Assembly (NCBI GenBank): GCA_002499445.1
Contig: DALS01000054.1
Location: 1 to 24,685 of the forward strand
Direction: 5' to 3'
Source of the DNA: Methanosarcina sp. UBA293
GTDB taxonomy: Archaea; Halobacteriota; Methanosarcinia; Methanosarcinales; Methanosarcinaceae
DNA length: 24,685 bases
A program made the position numbers and the translations under genes. The notes beneath the pieces were generated by a model. The model searched no databases. It worked only from the letters and a program-made list of their open reading frames with translations, and was not told where the DNA came from. The number at the start of each line of letters is the position of its first letter. Position 1 is the first letter of the stretch. This document shows, in pieces, positions 22,200 through 24,685 of the stretch.

Positions 22200-22266
22200 T
22201 TTATATTTTTTCACTATTCTATCTCTAATGAACGTGGAAAATTGTGAAGCTTGCACAAGTTATAAG
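22200..22266 (+). promoter_or_regulatory. candidate promoter elements of the MntA/HepT pair
   Basis: TTTATATT (22200-22207) and TTATAAG (22260-22266) are TATA-like. The first predicts a leader of about 70 bases, the second one of about 15 bases. No strong SD precedes the gene, which slightly favours the short leader. Confidence 0.35.
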
Positions 22267-22302
22267 CAGATGGAAGCTTAAAGTCATAAATAATTGATAG
22301 AT

Positions 22303-22749
22303 ATGCAACCATTTATGCTACAATCAAATCTTGACCAGCTTGAAAAGAAGTTAAGGGATTTTTTCTCTGGAGTTGAAGGCGTTAAAGTAGCTTATCTTTT
22401 CGGCTCAACTGTCAGGGGAGAGGCTAATAGTCTGAGCGATATAGATGTAGCTGTGCTTTTTGATGATACTTTTTTACAAAAAGAAGATGCGTTTGATTTT
22501 CAACTGGATTTAATAAGTAAACTTACAGGGCTTCTTAATACGAATAATGTAGATCTTGTGGTACTCAACAATTCTCCACTCCTTCTGGCATATAATATCA
22601 TCCGTGATGGGATAATTTTAAAGTCTGATGAATTTTTAAGGGTAAAGTTTGAGACAAAAATTATGTCCAGGTACCTGGACGAAAGGTACCATATTGAAAG
22701 GCATGCAAAAGAGAGCCTGAAAAGGATGGCTAAGAGCGGGTTTCGATGA
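22303..22749 (+). CDS. mntA: MntA-type minimal nucleotidyltransferase (antitoxin)
   Basis: Member of the minimal nucleotidyltransferase fold. From the ATG at 22303 (148 residues) the motif GSTVRGEANSLSDIDV gives G34-S35, ten residues, then D46-x-D48. This is exactly the GSx10DxD active site of MntA antitoxins, with a further Asp in VDLVVL as third metal ligand. In studied systems MntA transfers AMP from ATP to a tyrosine of the HEPN toxin and silences it. The stop overlaps the toxin start in ATGA. A TTG at 22294 would add three residues (MID); it has no better ribosome site. All catalytic residues are present, so the enzyme is probably active. Confidence 0.9.
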   Translation: MQPFMLQSNLDQLEKKLRDFFSGVEGVKVAYLFGSTVRGEANSLSDIDVAVLFDDTFLQKEDAFDFQLDLISKLTGLLNTNNVDLVVLNNSPLLLAYNIIRDGIILKSDEFLRVKFETKIMSRYLDERYHIERHAKESLKRMAKSGFR

Positions 22750-23168
22750 TAAAAGAGATTAACTTCAAGCTGGAGCAGCTTGGGGAGTATGTCAGTACCC
22801 TCAGAGAATATCAACAGTATGATATTGAGGAAATAAGGAACAACCGTACTTTGAGGGGAGCGATTGAAAGGTATATGGAAATCTCCCTTGCCTGCATGAT
22901 TGATATCTGCGAGATGATTATTTCTACCGAGAAACTGAGACGTCCGGAAACTTACAGAGAAGTTATCCTAGTACTTGGCCAGTACAATATTCTCCCCGAA
23001 GAGTTTGCTAAGAAATTGGCGCCAGCAGCCGGCTTTCGAAATATACTTGTCCATATGTATGCAGACATTGACCTTGGAAAGCTTTATTCCTTCCTCCAAA
23101 ATGACATTGGTGATCTGGAACTTTTTGCTGAATACGTTGCAAAGTACTTGATTTCCAAATATGAATAA
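22746..23168 (+). CDS. hepT: HepT-type HEPN toxin (DUF86 family)
   Basis: A 140-residue, all-helical HEPN protein. The segment AAGFRNILVHMYADID contains R98-x4-H103-x-Y105, the full RX4HXY motif. Arg and His are the RNase residues, and the Tyr is the residue adenylylated by MntA in the characterised Shewanella pair. The helices before it (RGAIERYMEISLACMIDICE) form the dimer core. It starts on the ATG that overlaps the mntA stop, so antitoxin and toxin are translated together. The gene ends two bases before repeat block 2. Toxicity is inferred from the family and has not been shown here. Confidence 0.9.
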   Translation: MIKEINFKLEQLGEYVSTLREYQQYDIEEIRNNRTLRGAIERYMEISLACMIDICEMIISTEKLRRPETYREVILVLGQYNILPEEFAKKLAPAAGFRNILVHMYADIDLGKLYSFLQNDIGDLELFAEYVAKYLISKYE

Positions 23169-23169
23169 A

Positions 23170-23606
23170 CCCCGAATTCCGCTTCGGGACCAGAAATATC
23201 AAAGATTTTTCTCTTAGTTGCACAGCAAGTGCAACAGCATGGGGTCCTTTTCGGCAGAGTTGCGACTCTGCAGTGCGCAGTCCTTTTCGCTGCGCTCAAG
23301 AGGACTAAAATTTATTGATTCGAATAAGCTGTGGTCAAGAGGGCTGATTTACTCAAATTTCGTTTTGGATCATGAAGCAGGCATAATCAACCTCAAACCT
23401 TTTCTCAAAAGTTTGATCACAACCGGTGTGACAGTGTGATCAATCGCAAACAAAACCCTCTGGCAACGGCGTGATCACAACCCTTTTCAAAAAAGACTTG
23501 ACCGAAAATTCCTGCTTGATCTAAAACCATGACGACGGCGTGATCAACCGGCGCAACGGTTGGTGGTCAACCGGCGCAACGGTTGCGGTTGCGCTCAAGA
23601 GGACTA
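23170..23606. repeat. dispersed intergenic repeat block 2
   Basis: Contains CCCGAATTCCGCTTCGGGA, GGGGTCCTTTTCGGCAGAG and TTCGCTGCGCTCAAGAGG. The stretch 23339-23388 resembles 21954-22004 of block 1. There is a hairpin CAGAGT/ACTCTG at 23255-23270. Two CAACCG-N6-CGGTTG hairpins 23 bp apart lie at 23545-23562 and 23568-23585. No coding frame is supported. Confidence 0.85.
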
Positions 23607-23741
23607 TTTTTATGACAGTTTTTTATATTTCGTTGGTTCCCAATAAATGTTTCAAGAGCAAAAAACTTCAAATAAGCAGGTAAATTCTAAGCCAAAAAAC
23701 CTGAAGACCTTCAAGATTCGCCTACAGTCTATCCCTCATAT
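23607..23741 (-). terminator. T-rich end region of the acylphosphatase gene
   Basis: Downstream of the stop the minus strand has GGTTTTTTGGC and GTTTTTTGC without a strong hairpin. This is a plausible oligo-T termination zone. Confidence 0.35.
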
Positions 23742-24428
23742 TCAGGACATGAATCTTGCTTTCATTTCAGCCAATTCACGTTCTATATTTGAAATTCTCT
23801 CGTCAAGGTGAGACCTGAAATCATCTCGGCTTAAGCGGATTTCTGATGTAGTCTCCACTCTGTTTTGATCTATTTTTTCTCCAAGTCCATCGATTTTCTG
23901 GCCGAGGTTTGAGTTCATCTCCCTTATTTCTGCCCGGTTTTGATCTATTTTTACTCCGAGCCCATCGATTTTCTGACCGAGATTTTCTCCAAGTCCATCG
24001 ATTTTTTGGCTGAGATTTTCTCCAAGTCCATCGATTTTACAGCTGAGATTTTCTCCAAGTCCATCGATTTTCTGGCCGAGATCTGAATTCATTTGTCTCA
24101 TATATCTTACGGCAGCATCCATTCTTTCATAGGTTGCTAAGGTTAGGTCTTCTTCTCTTATGACCTCAAATGTCTTGTACTCCCAAGTGGGATCTTTATA
24201 GACTACATCAATATTTTCTACGCGGATGGGATATTGGATGATATTGATTTTTTCAAGGAAGTCTCTGATGGGGCCTTCTTCGCCCTCGCAGACAATCTCC
24301 ACAGTCCCGTCATCAAGGTTTTTAACGTATCCATCAAGATTAAGATCGAAAGCAATCTCATCAATGAAGTCCCTGAAACCTGCTTTTTGAACCCGACCAG
24401 AGATTATGATTTCTGCCCGTTTCTTCAT
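23742..24428 (-). CDS. acylphosphatase domain fused to an 11-residue-repeat coiled coil
   Basis: Residues 1-92 are a complete acylphosphatase fold (hydrolysis of acyl-phosphates such as carbamoyl- or acetyl-phosphate). GRVQKAGFRDF includes the phosphate-binding Arg19, and GYVKNLDDGTVEIVCEG includes the catalytic Asn37; the usual GVGFR reads KAGFR. Residues 110-195 are a coiled coil built from KIDGLGENLSQ units beginning at 120, 131, 142 and 153, with related units to 190. The C-terminal 30 residues (LDERISNIERELAEMKARFM) are a heptad helix. Free-standing acylphosphatases are about 90-100 residues, so the 135-residue tail is an addition, perhaps for oligomerisation. The ATG at 24428 has AGGT nearby. 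A TATA box at 24451-24458 implies a very short or absent leader. Confidence 0.88.
   Translation of the reverse strand: MKKRAEIIISGRVQKAGFRDFIDEIAFDLNLDGYVKNLDDGTVEIVCEGEEGPIRDFLEKINIIQYPIRVENIDVVYKDPTWEYKTFEVIREEDLTLATYERMDAAVRYMRQMNSDLGQKIDGLGENLSCKIDGLGENLSQKIDGLGENLGQKIDGLGVKIDQNRAEIREMNSNLGQKIDGLGEKIDQNRVETTSEIRLSRDDFRSHLDERISNIERELAEMKARFMS
23940..24071 (-). repeat. 33-bp coding repeats of the coiled coil
   Basis: TCCAAGTCCATCGATTTT or a close variant recurs every 33 bases, matching the 11-residue period of the protein. DNA identity is high, so copy number could vary between strains. Confidence 0.85.
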
Positions 24429-24450
24429 ATGAAACCTATTTCTTTTAGAG

Positions 24451-24458
24451 GATATAAA
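24451..24458 (-). promoter_or_regulatory. TATA box of the acylphosphatase gene
   Basis: The minus strand reads TTTATATC. A start about 25 bp downstream would fall at 24430, two bases before the ATG, so the mRNA may be nearly leaderless. Confidence 0.5.
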
Positions 24459-24475
24459 TTATTCTTTGCTGCCAA

Positions 24476-24610
24476 AGTTCCGCTGCCCGAGTTCTGCTTC
24501 CCGAGTTCTGCTTCCCGAGTTCCGCTTCGGGAGCACGGGGTCTGTTTCGCTGCGCTCAAGCAGACTTATTAATTTATTGGCTAGAATAAGCTGCGATCAA
24601 GAGGACTAAT
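24476..24610. repeat. dispersed intergenic repeat block 3
   Basis: A 12-base tandem (CCCGAGTTCTGCTT-type units, three to four copies) ends in GCTTCGGGAGCACGGGG and TTTCGCTGCGCTCAAGCAG. The module AATAAGCTGCGATCAAGAGG follows, matching AATAAGCTGTGGTCAAGAGG of block 2. Confidence 0.85.
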
Positions 24611-24685
24611 TTAGGGGTAAATTAAACGAATTCTTGCATGAGCTGCGATCAAAAGGATTTCAATTCTAGGCTCTGTAGAAATCCT
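24611..24685. other. right edge, possible insertion-sequence end
   Basis: No gene is visible. The final bases GGCTCTGTAGAAATCCT look like the outer end of a terminal inverted repeat of IS6-like elements (GG-CTGT-GAAA pattern). The window stops here, so this is only a suggestion. Confidence 0.2.

Noticed and set aside
21832..24610. Possible CRISPR array in the repeat-rich right part
   Set aside because: Repeats are of variable length, composite and irregularly spaced, without unique spacers of constant size or cas genes nearby.

Overview
The window looks like a chromosome segment of a methanogenic archaeon of the genus Methanosarcina. The r-proteins are archaeal (S4e, L19e, L32e, an archaeal-type SecY and RNase P protein Rnp1). 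The intergenic DNA is AT-rich with TTTATATA-type TATA boxes, and TTG/GTG starts follow GGTGA/GGAGG Shine-Dalgarno sites. The dispersed intergenic repeats and the large Asn/Thr-rich exported proteins also fit Methanosarcina. The genus call comes from protein and repeat recognition by eye, not from a search.

Layout. Positions 1-159 hold the 3' tail of a DDE transposase (+), followed by a small winged-helix regulator (-, 184-462). From 14467 down to 631 almost everything is on the minus strand. A 23-gene cluster combines the S10 and spc operons: L3, L4, L23, L2, S19, L22, S3, L29, Rnp1, S17, L14, L24, S4e, L5, S14, S8, L6, L32e, L19e, L18, S5, L30, L15. Junctions are 1-20 nt gaps or 1-11 nt overlaps, and the SD of one gene often sits on the stop codon of the previous one, which suggests coupled translation. 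After L15 a perfect 11-bp hairpin with a T-rich tail is followed by a new TATA box, so secY-adk appears to be a separate transcript.

Upstream of L3 lies about 2 kb with little coding. A strong minus-strand TATA box at 15151-15159 implies a leader of roughly 660 nt before L3. That leader contains several perfect hairpins, a 16-bp direct repeat and a palindrome abutting the L3 SD. Further out are nested inverted repeats, an 11-bp tandem repeat and a 49-residue zinc-finger gene that is too short for usual ORF cut-offs.

From 16430 to 21688 (+) three exported proteins stand in tandem: a 786-aa anchored protein with a duplicated 309-bp low-complexity segment, a 290-aa anchored protein with two related beta-type modules, and a 423-aa secreted paralogue of the first. 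Both paralogues use TTG starts and carry different charged low-complexity inserts at the same domain boundary.

From 21.7 kb to the end, three blocks of dispersed repeats surround a complete MntA/HepT (nucleotidyltransferase/HEPN) toxin-antitoxin pair (+) and a minus-strand acylphosphatase fused to an 11-residue-repeat coiled coil. The last bases resemble an insertion-sequence end.
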